NCBI RefSeq assembly: GCF_963678635.1
Contig: NC_087062.1
Location: 95,333,845 to 95,397,844, forward strand
Source of the DNA: Symsagittifera roscoffensis
Lineage: Eukaryota; Xenacoelomorpha; Acoela; Convolutidae
Direction of reading: 5' to 3'
DNA: 64,000 bases
Position 1 is the first letter of the stretch; every line of letters starts with the position of its first letter. Position numbers and translations under genes: made by a program. Under the pieces are notes generated by a model. It was given only the letters and a program-made list of their open reading frames with translations, was not told where the DNA came from and did no database searches. Below, piece after piece: positions 21,676 to 33,555 of this stretch.

Positions 21676-22479
21676 ATGGAGGATTTATTGCCGTATGCAT
21701 TGCCTTACACACTTTCCACACTATTTTACATTGTGTGCGCATTTGGCCTTGCGGAGTGTTTTTTCTACGGAAACTTCCCTAATCACTACAACAGTCTGAG
21801 CAAAGCTCAAAAATTGGAATGGCTTTCAAATTTCGGCTCTTCTATCAACAGTCTGCTAGCTGGTCTGGGAGCACTGATTGGACTGTTTCTACCTTTAGCT
21901 CTCGAACAGCAATTCTCAATCATCCGTTACGTGGTCATCTCAATTACTGGTTACTCTCTCGGAGACACTCTATTCCGAATCTACCATCGCAAGACGCTCG
22001 ACAAGCCTTCCTTCCAGAACTTTCTTATTTTTCATCACATTTTAGCGGCTGTTGCAGTCCAGGTTGCAGTGATGCACAAAGAGGCGCTTCAGGCTAAGTT
22101 TCTTTTCATCCTAATGGAGCTCTCGACTATCTTCATCAACATTCGATCCATGCTGCTGGACGCCAAAATCAAGCGATCATCACTTTTGTACCAGACTATG
22201 TCTCTTACCATGATGGGCATGTACTTTGTCAGTCGGATTGCCCCCATTCCCATGGAGTACTACTTGATAGTGTACAGATGTCTATACATCGGAGACATCT
22301 GCAGTCCCGAAACTGCTTTCTTCATGGGTCTCAACTCAATTCCTTACAACTTTCTCACAATTGCTAACCTCTACTGGTTCAAGAAAATAGTGTTCGGACT
22401 CATAATCCATCTTAAAAAGATGAAGGATCCAAAAGGTCTGGACTCAATCGAAAACGAACTTTTCGGAGATGCTGACTAG
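21676..22479 (+). CDS. TLC-domain multi-pass membrane protein (TMEM56/TLCD4-like)
   Basis: An intact 267-residue protein with about seven hydrophobic segments (roughly residues 9-29, 55-76, 82-103, 116-133, 141-159, 170-192 and 210-245). It ends in a charged, cytosolic-type tail with KKMKD. The order of helices, the HH pair in FLIFHHILAAVAVQ (residues about 116-131) and the total length match the TRAM-LAG1-CLN8 family, closest in layout to TMEM56/TLCD4. Family members sit in the ER or plasma membrane and are linked to lipid handling; the exact substrate is not predictable here. The start follows the pattern GAACATGGAG and is the first Met of the open frame. The coding part has no intron. Codon use is more even than in the surrounding DNA. 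A TATA box and probable UTR intron lie upstream, and ATTAAA and AATATA variants downstream could be poly(A) signals. Confidence 0.85.
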   Translation: MEDLLPYALPYTLSTLFYIVCAFGLAECFFYGNFPNHYNSLSKAQKLEWLSNFGSSINSLLAGLGALIGLFLPLALEQQFSIIRYVVISITGYSLGDTLFRIYHRKTLDKPSFQNFLIFHHILAAVAVQVAVMHKEALQAKFLFILMELSTIFINIRSMLLDAKIKRSSLLYQTMSLTMMGMYFVSRIAPIPMEYYLIVYRCLYIGDICSPETAFFMGLNSIPYNFLTIANLYWFKKIVFGLIIHLKKMKDPKGLDSIENELFGDAD

Positions 22480-23270
22480 CCAATACTTTCAGGAAAAAAT
22501 GCTCAAATTCATCACAATTTTTATTAAATTATCTTTCGATATGATTTTTAATGCAACAATTTCGACGTCAAAACTATATTTGCTAATTTCATTCATGTTC
22601 ATCAGCCAAGCTAAGTTTTTAATTTTAATTTCTGTCATTTTCAGAATCAAGTGTTTGTACTTTTGAATATTGAATATAAAATGAGAAGGCAAGTCCTGGA
22701 AAAAAAACAAATTAACTATAATAGATCAAAACAGTGAAGTAAGTTCGAAAATTTATAACGATGATTCAAAATTCAGAACAAAACTTTTTTGAAGAAACCC
22801 TCATATATAAAGATAAAATTATACGATGGCTACACATTGTCAAAAAACGCAAAAACACCTGAATTGAAAACTTTTAATCGATGAAACAAATGAAAAACCA
22901 ATTGACGTATAATCTCCAACTTAATGATAGCAATGATTGATGTAGCTCTAAATTCTTACATTACTTTCAATGGTGTGCTCAAAAAAAGTGGATGGCCCGT
23001 TTTTTCTACTTTAATAGGGCGACCAAAATTTGGAACACTCTCCCCTCACACTTAGTGTATGTTGGCACTGAAGGCGATCAAAAACTTCAGGGTTGATCAA
23101 ATAATAATAACACAACAAATTGAAGAGCTTGGTATTCTCGTAAATCAAATAAATTGAAGGATACCCAACCTGAAACATAGCCGACAAAAGGTTGGACACT
23201 TTTCAACTTTTACCAAGAAAAAATCTATCAGGTCAAAGCTAATTGAACTTCAGTAACAATGAATGATTGA
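22480..23270. other. 3' flank of the TLC gene, no further gene
   Basis: AT-rich. ATTAAA at about 22525 and AATATAAA-like sequence at about 22670 are candidate poly(A) signals for the upstream gene. Frames at 22469-22710 on both strands look fortuitous. Confidence 0.35.
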
Positions 23271-23271
23271 A

Positions 23272-23440
23272 CTTTTTGAAATTAAATTAACCCAGTTCAA
23301 GAAAACTGGATCACTGGTTAAAATATTTTTCCAGTGGGAAATCTTAATATGAAAATCGAGTTTCAAAACTTGGAGCCGCTCATGTTTTTCCGCTTTCGCA
23401 ATTGGAGAGCGGAGTTTTACCTAACTTTTTGCAGATTCAA
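23272..23440 (+). repeat. C-family dispersed repeat
   Basis: It contains TTAACCCAGTTCAAGAAAAC, then CTGGATCACTGGTTAAA, CCAGTGGGAAATC, a TTTCAAAACTTGGAG stretch, and GCTTTCGCAATTGGAGAGCG. The same ordered landmarks recur at 24713-25069, 25074-25430, 28015-28180 and 28436-28660. It is non-coding and of unknown class. Confidence 0.5.
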
Positions 23441-24710
23441 TTAAATTGAATTCAAAAAGTGCATATATTTTTAATAACATAAATGCATTTATATGTATGA
23501 AAGCACTTTTGCAGTTCTTAGGGCATGTTTTTTATGATTTGATTTAAGTTTTCTGAAAAAAACCATTCAGACCGCAAATCATTATCAGGCTACGCTTGGA
23601 AGAAAAATAAAAAAGACCGAAAACCGAATCAACTTCACAGAGAAAACATGGCATGAAAGCTCGAGTAATTTCAACAAAACCGCCTTGCTGACCTTCTATT
23701 CATAAATCTGACCCAATTTTAGGACAAAAAGCGAAGCTGCATTACAAGAACACAAGCAAAAAACGGCAAAAAGTAGCACTAAATACATGTATGCACTATT
23801 TCTTTTTTCCAGTGGTACATTCAAAAAAAAGCTTGCACTTTCGAAACTAGATTTATTTCATGAAATCGTATACAAGTAAGCGCTAGGTGGCTTAAGCCAA
23901 GCACGTCAGTAGAAAGATTCGATGCCGAATCAAAAAGATAATCCTACAAATCTAAATTTTTTGAAAAAAAAATTAAGCTAAAGCATGCACAGATAATCAA
24001 ATCAAATCGACTTGAAACTACATTGACAATGCAAGCAATTTTTCAAACATGCACTTGTCAAAGAAAACAGAGCGATGTAAATATGTGAATTACTTCAAGG
24101 CTTCACCTTCTTTCATCAAACGTCTTCAAAAGTTAATTCCAACACGAAATTTCAGCAAAGAGGCTTCGCTGCAATTCAAAAACAAAAGCAACGCAAAAAA
24201 CTTTTAAAATTCAAAGAAGAGAAGAAATGAAAAAGTAGAGAGTTTTGACTAATGTTCTCAACGGAAACTGAACCTGTCTTCGGACATGATATTTTTCCAG
24301 TTGAATGCTCTACGCAGTTGTAACTCTGCCGCTTTTATAAATCGACAAAAATGATCTGCAAAATGTTGTAACTAATAATTTGGAAGGTAATGATCTAAAG
24401 GCAACCATACTACCTTAGGGTGTAATAAATTGGAAAGTCTATAGCCAAATTGTGTATAAACTTTCAAAAATTTAAATTGAGTTGCATAATTCCTGAAACT
24501 TTTCTAGTTATTAGAAAAAATAGCTTTATTCGGTTCCTTAGATGAAATAAAAGTCCATTCACGGTGTTAAATTATTCATAAACAGCCAACTGACAATTGG
24601 AAAAGAGTAATGCACGCAAGGAAACTTAAAAAAAACGACTTGCTTTTTTAAAAATCTTCAACTTCTGAATTTCGAGACAAAAAAGATGACCGTAAAGCTC
24701 TTTGAATTTT
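23441..24710. other. Region without a recognisable gene
   Basis: AT-rich and without supported ORFs. Short phrases resembling the C- and B-family interiors recur, such as GCGAAGCTGCATTAC at about 23730 and GGCTTCGCTGCAATTC at about 24170, so it is largely old repeat DNA. Confidence 0.35.
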
Positions 24711-24712
24711 AT

Positions 24713-25430
24713 AGAACAATTTACGATGGAAACTTTTATGTGACAATTAACCCAATTCGAGAAAACTGGATCAATATGTAAAACTTTTATATCGCTGGGA
24801 AATCTGATATTTAATTTCCATTTTCGAAATTAGAAGTCGATCACGTTTTTTGTGCCTTTTACAACTTTGCTGTTCGATAGTAGAGTTTGCCTTCCTTTTA
24901 ACAATGGAAATGCACTGAGCTGAAAAAATCACCAGTCAAACCGCGAAAAATCACAAGTCAAACCGCAAAAATTCAAAATTGAGCGTGAACAAATTTTAAG
25001 ACTTTTTCCTGAAAAAATTATTAAGATTTATATAAGAGACTGAACTACGTTCATTACTATTAATCAATTTTGTAGAACAATTTACGATGGAAACTTTTAT
25101 GTGACAATTAACCCAATTCGAGAAAACTGGATCAATATGTAAAACTTTTATATCGCTAGGAAATCTGATATTTAATTTCCATTTTCGAAATTAGAAGTCG
25201 ATCACGTTTTTTGTGCCTTTTACAACTTTGCTGTTCGATAGTAGAGTTTGCCTTCCTTTTAACAATGGAAATGCACTGAGCTGAAAAAATCACCAGTCAA
25301 ACCGCGAAAAATCACAAGTCAAACCGCAAAAATTCAAAATTGAGCGTGAACAAATTTTAAGACTTTTTCCTGAAAAAATCATTAAGATTTATATAAGAGA
25401 CTGAACTACGTTCATTACTATTAATCAAGT
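24713..25430 (+). repeat. C-family repeat, tandem pair (361-bp period)
   Basis: Two nearly identical copies follow each other directly: 24713-25069 and 25074-25430. Both begin AGAACAATTTACGATGG and end CATTACTATTAATCAA. Only a couple of substitutions were seen (for example GCTGGG against GCTAGG, and AAAATTA against AAAATCA). Near-identity means a recent local duplication. Each copy contains the ACCCAATTCGAGAAAACTGG landmark shared with the other C copies. Confidence 0.85.
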
Positions 25431-28014
25431 GCCAACACAAATGACAATTCAGTCTCCTGCTGTTAGCACCAATCTTTGCGACTTAGGTTGAAAAAAGTAG
25501 CCTTGTAATTATCACACTACGCACCGTGCGTGTGGTATTGCTACGGCAGTAGCCAATTAACCTATAATTTTAGTGTTATTAATATTATGTAATGCCGATC
25601 AAGGTCAAGGTCAGTCACCGTGCTTGATCTAAAAGACCATATCTTCAATTCGGTGTGCTGATATAGCGATTTAGATCCAAGGTTACTCTGCATACTTAGT
25701 TAAAACAATGGATCTTAACTTATGAATTCAGTCTTACGGGCATTCGATTATTACACAGATCATGTGATATAAAATGCGTATAGAAAAAAATTAAATACAA
25801 TTTCGTTTGAATGCCAGAAAAAATTCTAAGACGTACACCAAATTTGTTAAACCTATAGCACAACCTATTCAAATAAAAACAAACTAACAAAATAGTATAG
25901 AAAATTAAAGCAGAAAAACGAGAAATGAATCTTATTTAAATGATTTGAGCTGATTTTCAAAACAACAAAGGATCCACTACGAAAAACCAACCGCAAGTTA
26001 AAAAATGAAACAGTAAAAAAATACTCCAGGAATGTTTTTACTTATCATAGAAAAACGCGAGCGGAAGAGGAGCTCCGAACCACTTGAAATATGTGACAGA
26101 AACCACTTGAAAACATGTGACAGAAAGTAAAAGCGGAACAATTCATATTTTTCAGAATCACTAAAATATTACAATCTAGCACTTCTCTTGCCCTACTTAC
26201 TCATAAATATTAATTTGGAAACTTAAATCAGGCGAATGAAAAATTTTTGAAGTAGGAAAATCTGAATTTTTTTTACGCCGTAATACTTTGAAAAACAATT
26301 TTTGCAATCATATTTCAAAAAATTTCAAAAACGTTAGAAAAGGCAATTTTTTGCTCGGTTTCAAAAAAAGCTTTGAAAAAATGGTAATTAAGAAATTTTG
26401 ATAAAAACGCCGACCAACAGACATAAATGTGACAAATGTAAATCCACGAGTGCTACTTCTGTAGCGTATGCAAAGTGGCATAGATAACCCGAAACTAAAC
26501 TCAAGTCAGCAAACAAGAAGCCGAAAAATCATCAGAAAAAAATTTATAGCTAAAATTATACATTTTTTTCTGCCACAAGCATTTTTCGACTCCATCTAAA
26601 AACGAATCACGACTATACCGATTTTAATACGATAACAAACTTGAAACCCGTACAAGCTTTTCTTGAGATACCTAAAATAAAGCGGCAAAAAACTCCACCA
26701 AAGGCCATATTTTCTTCAAATCACTTTGTTGTCACAGCACATTACTTTCATCTTTTCTGTTCTGCATTAAAAAAATTGTCTCTCATATTAAAAAGCAAAC
26801 TTCAACAAGAATAGCCGGTTGATGTGCAAACAGCACAACATTTTGCAATCACCTTCATAAAAACTACAACTCTTTTTCAAATTGGTGTCGTCGTTTTTTG
26901 AGCGTGGAATAATGAGAGAACTATACTAACGCGTAGAAAGCTAGTGAATTGGACATAAACAAAACATTCAAAAAAATCTACCTTCAAAAAAACCGACCCT
27001 TGTATCTGCAGGCACGTACATTACATCTAACCCATATGTGCGGATAAACGGCCTGATTTTGATCTTAATTGAACTTACGCTATTTTGACAATTAAGTTAA
27101 AAAGACGACAACCAAGAGACATTTTGAAAATTAAGTAAAAAAGACGACAGCCAAGAGACTGAAACAACCACAAACTTTCTGCTAAAACTTATTGGAAAAT
27201 TGCAAGTACCACCCACATGTAATCTACGATGGCTACATACGTAGTGGATGCAAGGTGGCATGCATCATTCGGAAACTTAACTGGCAGAGTTTAAGTCGAC
27301 AACCATGAAGCCGAAAAATCATATCAAAACGCTACAACAATACAATGTTTAAAATTCTAGATATAGCATTGACCAGCAGTTACAAATAGCCCGTTTTTGT
27401 ATTCAACTTTTTAAGTAAATAGGAATGTCAGAAGACGTGATGATACCGCCAGAACTACTACTGATCCGTTGGAAGTGATAATACAACCTTACAAATGATT
27501 CCATTGATTTTGTACACCTAACTGCTGGCCTGGAAAAAATTTAGTCTCATCAATTAACACTGTTCTGACTTTCATGAAAATATTCACAATCATTTTCCGT
27601 AAACTGCCTCCTATTTCGAAAATAAACTTTGACTGTGTTGTGAAAGAAAAACAAACAACAAAACTCAGACCGAAAAATCAATTCAATCAATAAAACACCA
27701 GGGAATAGAAAAACTAACAACACATAGCCAATATTCATCAGTCACATTAAAAACGAAAGACCTTAAAAACGAAAGACCATTTATCAAATAAAAGAAAAGT
27801 ATAATGGATTAATTAAGACGTTTAGCAGACTAATCGGCCCATCAGATAATTAAAGTTCTTAACTTCCCAAGAAAAATAGACAAAAGATGAAACACTGTCA
27901 ATGAACGCAAGGAAGCCGAAAAAAGAGCGACTTGTTTTTTTGGATCTCAACTCAAAATGTATGTCCTTTAGGCTCTTAAACTTGTAAAAGAAAAGTTAAG
28001 ATAGACTTTTTGCG
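25431..28014. other. Region without a recognisable gene
   Basis: AT-rich. It contains one G motif (26803-26852) and a short local repeat at about 27060-27170 (GACAATTAAGTTAAAAAGAC, then a similar phrase). The frame at 27550-27738 (-) is hydrophobic but lacks context for a gene. Confidence 0.35.
26803..26852 (+). repeat. G motif
   Basis: CAACAAGAATAGCCGGTTGA, then a small stem-loop with TGTGCAAACAGCAC and a decayed end (ACATTTTGCAATC in place of GTTCCGAC). It has the same layout as 6956-7003 and 63628-63673. Confidence 0.45.
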
Positions 28015-28180
28015 ATAAAAAAAAACCCAATTTCAGAAAACTGGATCAATAGAAATTTTTTTTTATTCCGTTGGGAAAAATCAGAATCCCTTTTACGGAA
28101 CTAAAAGTCGTTCACGTTTTTTCGAGCCAATTCGGCTTTCGTGATTGCAGAGCGTTATTGCCGTCCATTTAGCAAATGAA
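28015..28180 (+). repeat. C-family dispersed repeat
   Basis: Ordered landmarks CCCAATTTCAGAAAACTGG, CGTTGGGAAAAATC, AAAAGTCGTTCACG and CGGCTTTCGTGATTG match the other C copies. It is diverged. Confidence 0.45.
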
Positions 28181-28435
28181 AATGGACTAAACTTAAAATT
28201 CCAAAAAACAAACGGCAAATAAGCAGAAATTCAACGTGAATAAGAGCAATCTTACAAATAAGAAACAAAGCTAACAGAAACTAGGAAAAATATTTCAGAA
28301 CAAGAAAACCGGAAAAAAATGATTAAAATTTTTTTTGAACATTTTTAAAATTCGAAATATATACATTAGGTTAATCTATCAGGTTAAATATCTTCTTAGA
28401 AACTCAAGAACAAAGTATGATTGACATTTTTTGAT

Positions 28436-28660
28436 TCAGTTAACCAAATTTAGAGAAAGGGGATAAATGGGTTAGTTTTTTTATGCCGCTCGGAAAATCT
28501 ACTTTCGAAACTAGAAGTCGTTCATTTTTCCTCTTACCGTTCATTTCAGCTTTCGTAATTGGAGAGCGCAATTTTCTTAATTTTCAGCAGATGATTTTGG
28601 ATTGAACTCAAAAAGCGCATATATACTCAATTACATTCACGAATGCATTAATGCATTTGG
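28436..28660 (+). repeat. C-family dispersed repeat
   Basis: Landmarks include TTAACCAAATTTAGAGAAAG, GCCGCTCGGAAAATC, ACTAGAAGTCGTTCA and CTTTCGTAATTGGAGAGCG. The tail, GAACTCAAAAAGCGCATATA, also occurs after the copy at 23272. Confidence 0.45.
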
Positions 28661-29465
28661 ATTCCCATTTATAGCTATTTGAGCACTTCGTTCTTTTAGG
28701 CTTCATAACAAATTTAAAAAACGAACAAACCAACAAAAATGAAGCTTTCAATACTAGTTTTCCCGAACTAGAAACAAGTTTGCAAGTAAAAACTTTTTGT
28801 CTGGTTAAAAACAAACCTTTTGTTTTAAAAAAAAACTTTTTGAGCGAATTGGTTCGAGCGAGTTAAATTGAAACTCAAACCGGTTTTTCTTGACACTTCA
28901 TGTCATTCGAATCACAACTGGAAAAGTTTTAATATGATATCACTCCACCCATTCCGAACATCGCTTGAGCAATTTGGAGTGGAAAACAAAAAGTAAAACC
29001 CACTCGAAAACAAAATTCCTTCAATTCAATGGTTGTTCCGATATTAGTCAAAACTTGCTCTTCAAACGACACAAAATATGTTGGCTACGCCGATAAAATA
29101 TAATTTGAAACTATAATTAGACCCAACAAATCTTTTAAGCGACAGAAAAACCAAAAAGAAATAAACCAGTACAGGGTTATTTAATTTAGACATTACAGGA
29201 GTAAATCAACAACACTTGCAGTTACAACGAAAACTACTTATAGCATATGAGAAATCCGTGCTGAGGCAACTAAATCGACAAAACATAAGCAGACAAAAGA
29301 ACGCTCCGACACTGCAATTTTTACGGGAAAAAAATTCTCACTTGCTAACGATAAGTACGGCCACAATTTGAACCACAGGTCTAAGGTTGCAAATACAACC
29401 ACGTTACCTCAAGACCAATGGGGAAAGAGCCTAGCAAGCTCATTTTTTCCAGATTTGTACAAAGA

Positions 29466-30305
29466 GGCGAAGCCAAGCTTCGCACCACTTGGGATACAAC
29501 ATAAAAATATCATTGCAAGCTAGCAGACAGGAAAAGAAAGCCGCTAAAGAGCAAAAACTATAGGAAAAAAAACAAATGGAAAAATTTAAAATTTAGCCTG
29601 GAATCATATCTTCTTAACGGAAAACACGTTCAGGAACTCAATCGACGGCAATTAATGAAAAATAAAAAAAAATAACAGGCGGTAAGCGAGCAAACGAAAA
29701 TAAATGAATTCTTGCAGAACCGGAAAAAAAATTGCTCTCATGAAAAAAAACTTTGAACTACAAACTCTAATCTAAAAATTTTGGCGTTTTGTGCTATCCG
29801 GAAAAATATATAAGTTGAATGAAGCATAAAACGTATATTTCCCTTAGAATAGCCCCCAATTAGGTAAATGAGCTAATAAAATATAAGCCGTAATCATTTG
29901 AGCCGAAAAAAGTTTTTAAGCGAACAAAAAAAACAGCTAAATATATGAAGTCAAGGCTAGTAAAATTAAAAACTACAGGAGTAATTCAGAACACTACAAG
30001 TAACTACATTGAAAGTTGCGCACAAAAAAGTCGATTCTACGATGTGGCAACTAAGCCGACAAAACATAAGTAGACAAACTACAGGCCGACATTTTAGTAG
30101 ACAATATTTAAAAAAAAAACAGTTTGATCAGATTCGAACCCACGACCTTTGCCGTGCTTGTCGTATTATTCACCTCCAGGCTAAGTGCAAGACACGCATA
30201 GAAGTTTGAATTCCATATGAACTAAGATACCAGTGATTCCGTTTAACAAGTTGTTAGCCCGAAAAAAGTCTATAGTCCGATTTGATAACGCTTGCTTCTA
30301 AGCGT
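29466..30305 (+). mobile_element. B-family repeat, compact complete copy
   Basis: The start hairpin GCGAAG-CCAA-GCTTCGC (29467-29483) is followed by ACCACTTGGGATACAAC. The interior has AAGCCGACAAAACATAAG. The tRNA-like segment lies at 30121-30188 (-). The end is the hairpin ACGCTT-GCTTCT-AAGCGT (30288-30305). It is about 840 bp and non-coding. This is the clearest copy for defining the family. Confidence 0.55.
30121..30188 (-). repeat. tRNA-like (SINE-type) segment inside B-family element
   Basis: On the minus strand, CTTAGCCTGGAGGTGAATA (A box) is followed by a 5-bp stem (ACGAC/GTCGT) and GTGGGTTCGAATCTGATC (B box). It is the best-preserved pol III promoter of the set, although a full cloverleaf does not close. 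Confidence 0.55.
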
Positions 30306-30383
30306 AAAGAAAAGTTGTTTACAGAAAAAGTCTAGTTCACGATTACAAGACATTTTCTTTTGCAATATTAAAAACTAACTCTG

Positions 30384-30994
30384 ACGCAAAACGGAGCTTC
30401 GCATCACTTGCGATACAACAAAAATGGCAGGACAACTAGCTCAAAAATGATACAAGCTGAGTCAGAACAAAAATTGTTTAAAAAAAAAAAGATTTTTGAA
30501 GTTTGTCTAGAATGCGGGTAAATTTAAGGAAAAATACTGAGAAATACAACTGCTAAATAAGCAATAAAAAAGAAAATCATTAAGCGGACACAGAGCAGAC
30601 AAAACTTGGGTAGACGACTGTCGAGCCGGACAAAAAATCAAAATTGAACTATAAAACGTTTTGAGCCGAAAAAATTCCTAAGTTTTACGCATTCCTGCCC
30701 TTTCGTAAGCAGAAAAGGAATTTTAAAATGTTGGTGGTTCAAACGACGAATTAAGAAGCAACTAAAGAGATATGTATCAGCCAAAACCATTTAAGCCAAA
30801 AATACCTTAAAGTGAATAAAAAGCGAACTAAAAAGTAGAGCTGATTTACAACCAACAAAAAAAACAGAATGGAAGCATTCTGTTCTGTTGCTATCAGAAC
30901 AGCCGTGCTAACTGATTCAACTGATTTTTTGTTAAATTTGTCGTTAACCCGAAAAAAGTCTATATTCCGGTTTGATAATGCTAATCGCTAGCGT
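30384..30994 (+). mobile_element. B-family repeat, short copy
   Basis: It starts with GACGCAAAACGGAGCTTCGC, then ATCACTTGCGATACAACA. It ends GTCTATATTCCGGTTTGATA, then ATGCTAATCGCTAGCGT. It lacks the tRNA-like part. It lies about 80 bp downstream of another copy in the same direction. Confidence 0.45.
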
Positions 30995-31425
30995 AACAAA
31001 TATAGAACAGAGACGAAGTGGATCTTCGGCTCATTTGCTATTTTAAAAAACTCCAGGGCTTAATGCTAAATTAGAGAATAACTTTCGCGTGTGCAAAAAA
31101 GTCAAACAGAAATAATTAAGATAATTCGATTAGTTAAGCAATTGAGGTTATAATTTCAATGACAATTCTCAGATGTTCAGATATCGAGAACTGGTCTTAA
31201 TAACTCTGTTGATATATAATATCATATACAGTTGTTGTCACCCTACCCATCCTGCTCGCAGACTGCCAGAAACAAGAGGCCTCACTCTTAGTTGATTAAG
31301 CCTTTTAAATCCTAAATTGCTCGCTCGAATTAGTTTCACTGTTATAAGTTTTTAAAAAATGTCTCCTAATAGAGTGTTAGAGACTTCCTTACCGCTAGAC
31401 TAAAATTATTGCCCCACAGCAAACA
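30995..31425. other. Non-coding stretch upstream of a small ORF
   Basis: It begins with another B-type start remnant (GAGACGAAGTGGATCTTCG at about 31014). The final bases, TTATTGCCCCACAG, form a plausible splice acceptor seven bases before the ATG at 31426. Confidence 0.3.
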
Positions 31426-31674
31426 ATGAGCACCTACTCAATAGCTACAAAGATTCGACGGATTCAAAGTTCTGCTCAGTATATTCGCACACATTACAGC
31501 ACTTACAATTTAACTTGCCTTGTTTTCATCCATTTTCTTTTCAAATTACTAACACAGCTTCTTAGAGTGACGTACAACTTCGTCACAATCACATGGGTTA
31601 TCTCACATATTTCAACTCACCTTTTCCGCTACTTTGTTGACGTCTCTCAATTCAAAGAAAAAGATATCAAATAA
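31426..31674 (+). CDS. Possible small membrane protein, unknown
   Basis: An 82-codon frame starts at ATG in the context AAACAATGAGC, directly after a splice-acceptor-like CCCCACAG. The product has a polar N-terminus (MSTYSIATKIRRIQSS), a hydrophobic central stretch at about residues 29-65 that could make one or two membrane helices, and a charged tail. Third positions are more C-rich than in the neighbouring non-coding DNA, which slightly favours coding. No family is recognised. It could be a terminal exon of a larger gene or a chance frame. Confidence 0.3.
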   Translation: MSTYSIATKIRRIQSSAQYIRTHYSTYNLTCLVFIHFLFKLLTQLLRVTYNFVTITWVISHISTHLFRYFVDVSQFKEKDIK

Positions 31675-32019
31675 TTCATATGATTGAATATATCAGTAGA
31701 AATAGAAATTTTTAATTCAGAATTCTCAATTCAGTTTTTTCCTTCTATTTTAGTGAAGGATATCTGTGTTTGTTGAAATGCAACTGGATCGTCTGAGTCA
31801 AAGCAGAGTCGCTTGTGTTAACTGAAAATTATCTAGGGAGAAAACCTTCTCGGCAACTACCAGATCTAACAGCTAAAGTCATTCCCCATTCACAGGTACA
31901 TAGGTATCTTCTGATCTTTAGGCTTCTCAGCGTCAGACGATCAGCTCCTTCTGTGGACGTCCAATTGGTCGTTCGAGAAAGGATGTATCCTAAATGCCGC
32001 TTTCCCAGTGTTTATTTAG

Positions 32020-32372
32020 ACTTGATCTGACCAAATTGATACGAACGCTGGAAATTACAGACACAGTAGTGAGTTCCAGTCGTTTATGGCTGCTATAGTA
32101 AAGAAGTTACTTCCTATACAATTTCGTGACTTTCTGGGTATCAATTAGTACGGTTACCACGAGTTTCTTTCATTCTTTGTAGTTGTTGTTACATCGTACA
32201 CACAGTTTAAGATTTTGTACACTTCTATTATAGTCCCACGTCGTCTTCTGTACTCCAGGGTAGGAAACTTCAAAATTTTCTATCTTTCATAGTAGGCATT
32301 TGCATAAATTTGGGATTAATCTGGTTGCCCTTTGCTGAATATTCTCAATCGCGACTTTGTCTTTGTCCATTC
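32020..32372 (-). pseudogene. LINE reverse transcriptase C-terminal remnant, antisense
   Basis: On the minus strand the decayed frames read IENIQQRATRLIPNL, then after a small frameshift LKFPTLEYRRRRGTIIEVYK, and further on NDWNSL. These are the conserved blocks of the C-terminal domain in CR1/Jockey-type reverse transcriptases (QRRATRL, then LPTLEYRRLRGD, then FF..R....WN.LP). No catalytic domain remains. It is a relic unrelated in orientation to the LINE at 35.5-39.1 kb, and several frameshifts and stops are visible. Confidence 0.7.
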
Positions 32373-33545
32373 ACGTTAACATTCAAAAATTCCAGAAACC
32401 CCCAGCTCATGCGATTTTAAGTTAATTTACAATCTTCAGACATTTCCCTCAAATTGAAGCCAACTGAAGTTTTCTACATAATTTGGTCGATGATGCGTTC
32501 ACGCTATCACTACTCCAAACGGCTAACATCATCTTGTACTCTGCTCCCAATCAGCTAATGAAACATGTCTTCTGTAACTATTTATGAAATAAAAACTATT
32601 TTGAGAGTAACAACACTCCATTGAGAGTAACAACTTGTGTTACAGCTTGCTGTACTTCTAACTTTTTATGTTTACATCTTTTTAACTATTTTTATATTTT
32701 TTGTAAAAACCATTATTTTTCAGGTGCTATGTTTTAACTGATGATGAACTTTCTGTTCGAAAAGCTTTTTACCACAACATTGTTTTTACTCTTTACTAAA
32801 ACTATTTTATTGTAGCCTGAAAAAACAGAATAAAGATCTTAGGGGTCGAACATTGATGCAGATGGCAACAGGCACATTCAACATTTCAAGGCAGTTCTCG
32901 TGTTGCTGAGCAACCTCAGGGAGGCAAAATCTAACACTAAAATTGGTTCCTACACCCTTTGTGGTGACGTCATTTTTCATAGAAGAAGATGAATGAACAC
33001 TTCAATTACTGTATAAAAGTCCAAGCATCCTCAGCATCCTCTAAGCCTTCCTCATTAAAACTACTTCGAAAATCATTGTTTAACACATTGAGGCGTTTGC
33101 ATTCTTGTCAAAACCTTGTTGCATACGCCTTCCGACTGGTCAATTCAGCCCTTATAGCTGTTTTCCAGCTATGCTGAGGTAGGTTTCCGAGTTAATCCGA
33201 AAGGGCGTGATCAAAGCTAGTTGTTTACCAAAAACTAGCCCTTCATTGAATATCGCGTATTTAGAGTAGATTGAGACTTTTTCAAAGGGGTAGATTACTC
33301 AATTCGAGTAAAAAAAAGGGCGCGATTTTGGTAATTTCTTGGTTTGTAACAACGAGCAGAAGTTACGCTGAGCAATTTTGTTTATAATTTACATCAACTC
33401 AATGGCAAAAGTAATTTCATTGAAAAACTATTTATTTGCACACGAGCCAAAAAATTACCAATGCCAGCTCTCAAAGACCAAGAGACTACAGACTCATTGA
33501 ATAGTGTCTTTTTAGAGAGACATGTACTCCGAGGGGTAGCCCTGT
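32373..33545. other. Region without a recognisable gene
   Basis: Mixed AT-rich DNA. The frame at 32989-33177 is Ser/Leu-rich and short, with no domain. The segment near 32590-32640 has a short repeat (TTGAGAGTAACAAC twice). Nothing else was seen. Confidence 0.35.
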
Positions 33546-33555
33546 GTGCCCCCCA

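Noticed and set aside
29466-30305. Helitron assignment for the B family
   Set aside because: A terminal hairpin is present, but the CTRR end is seen in only some copies and no Rep/helicase relic was found. The class is left open.
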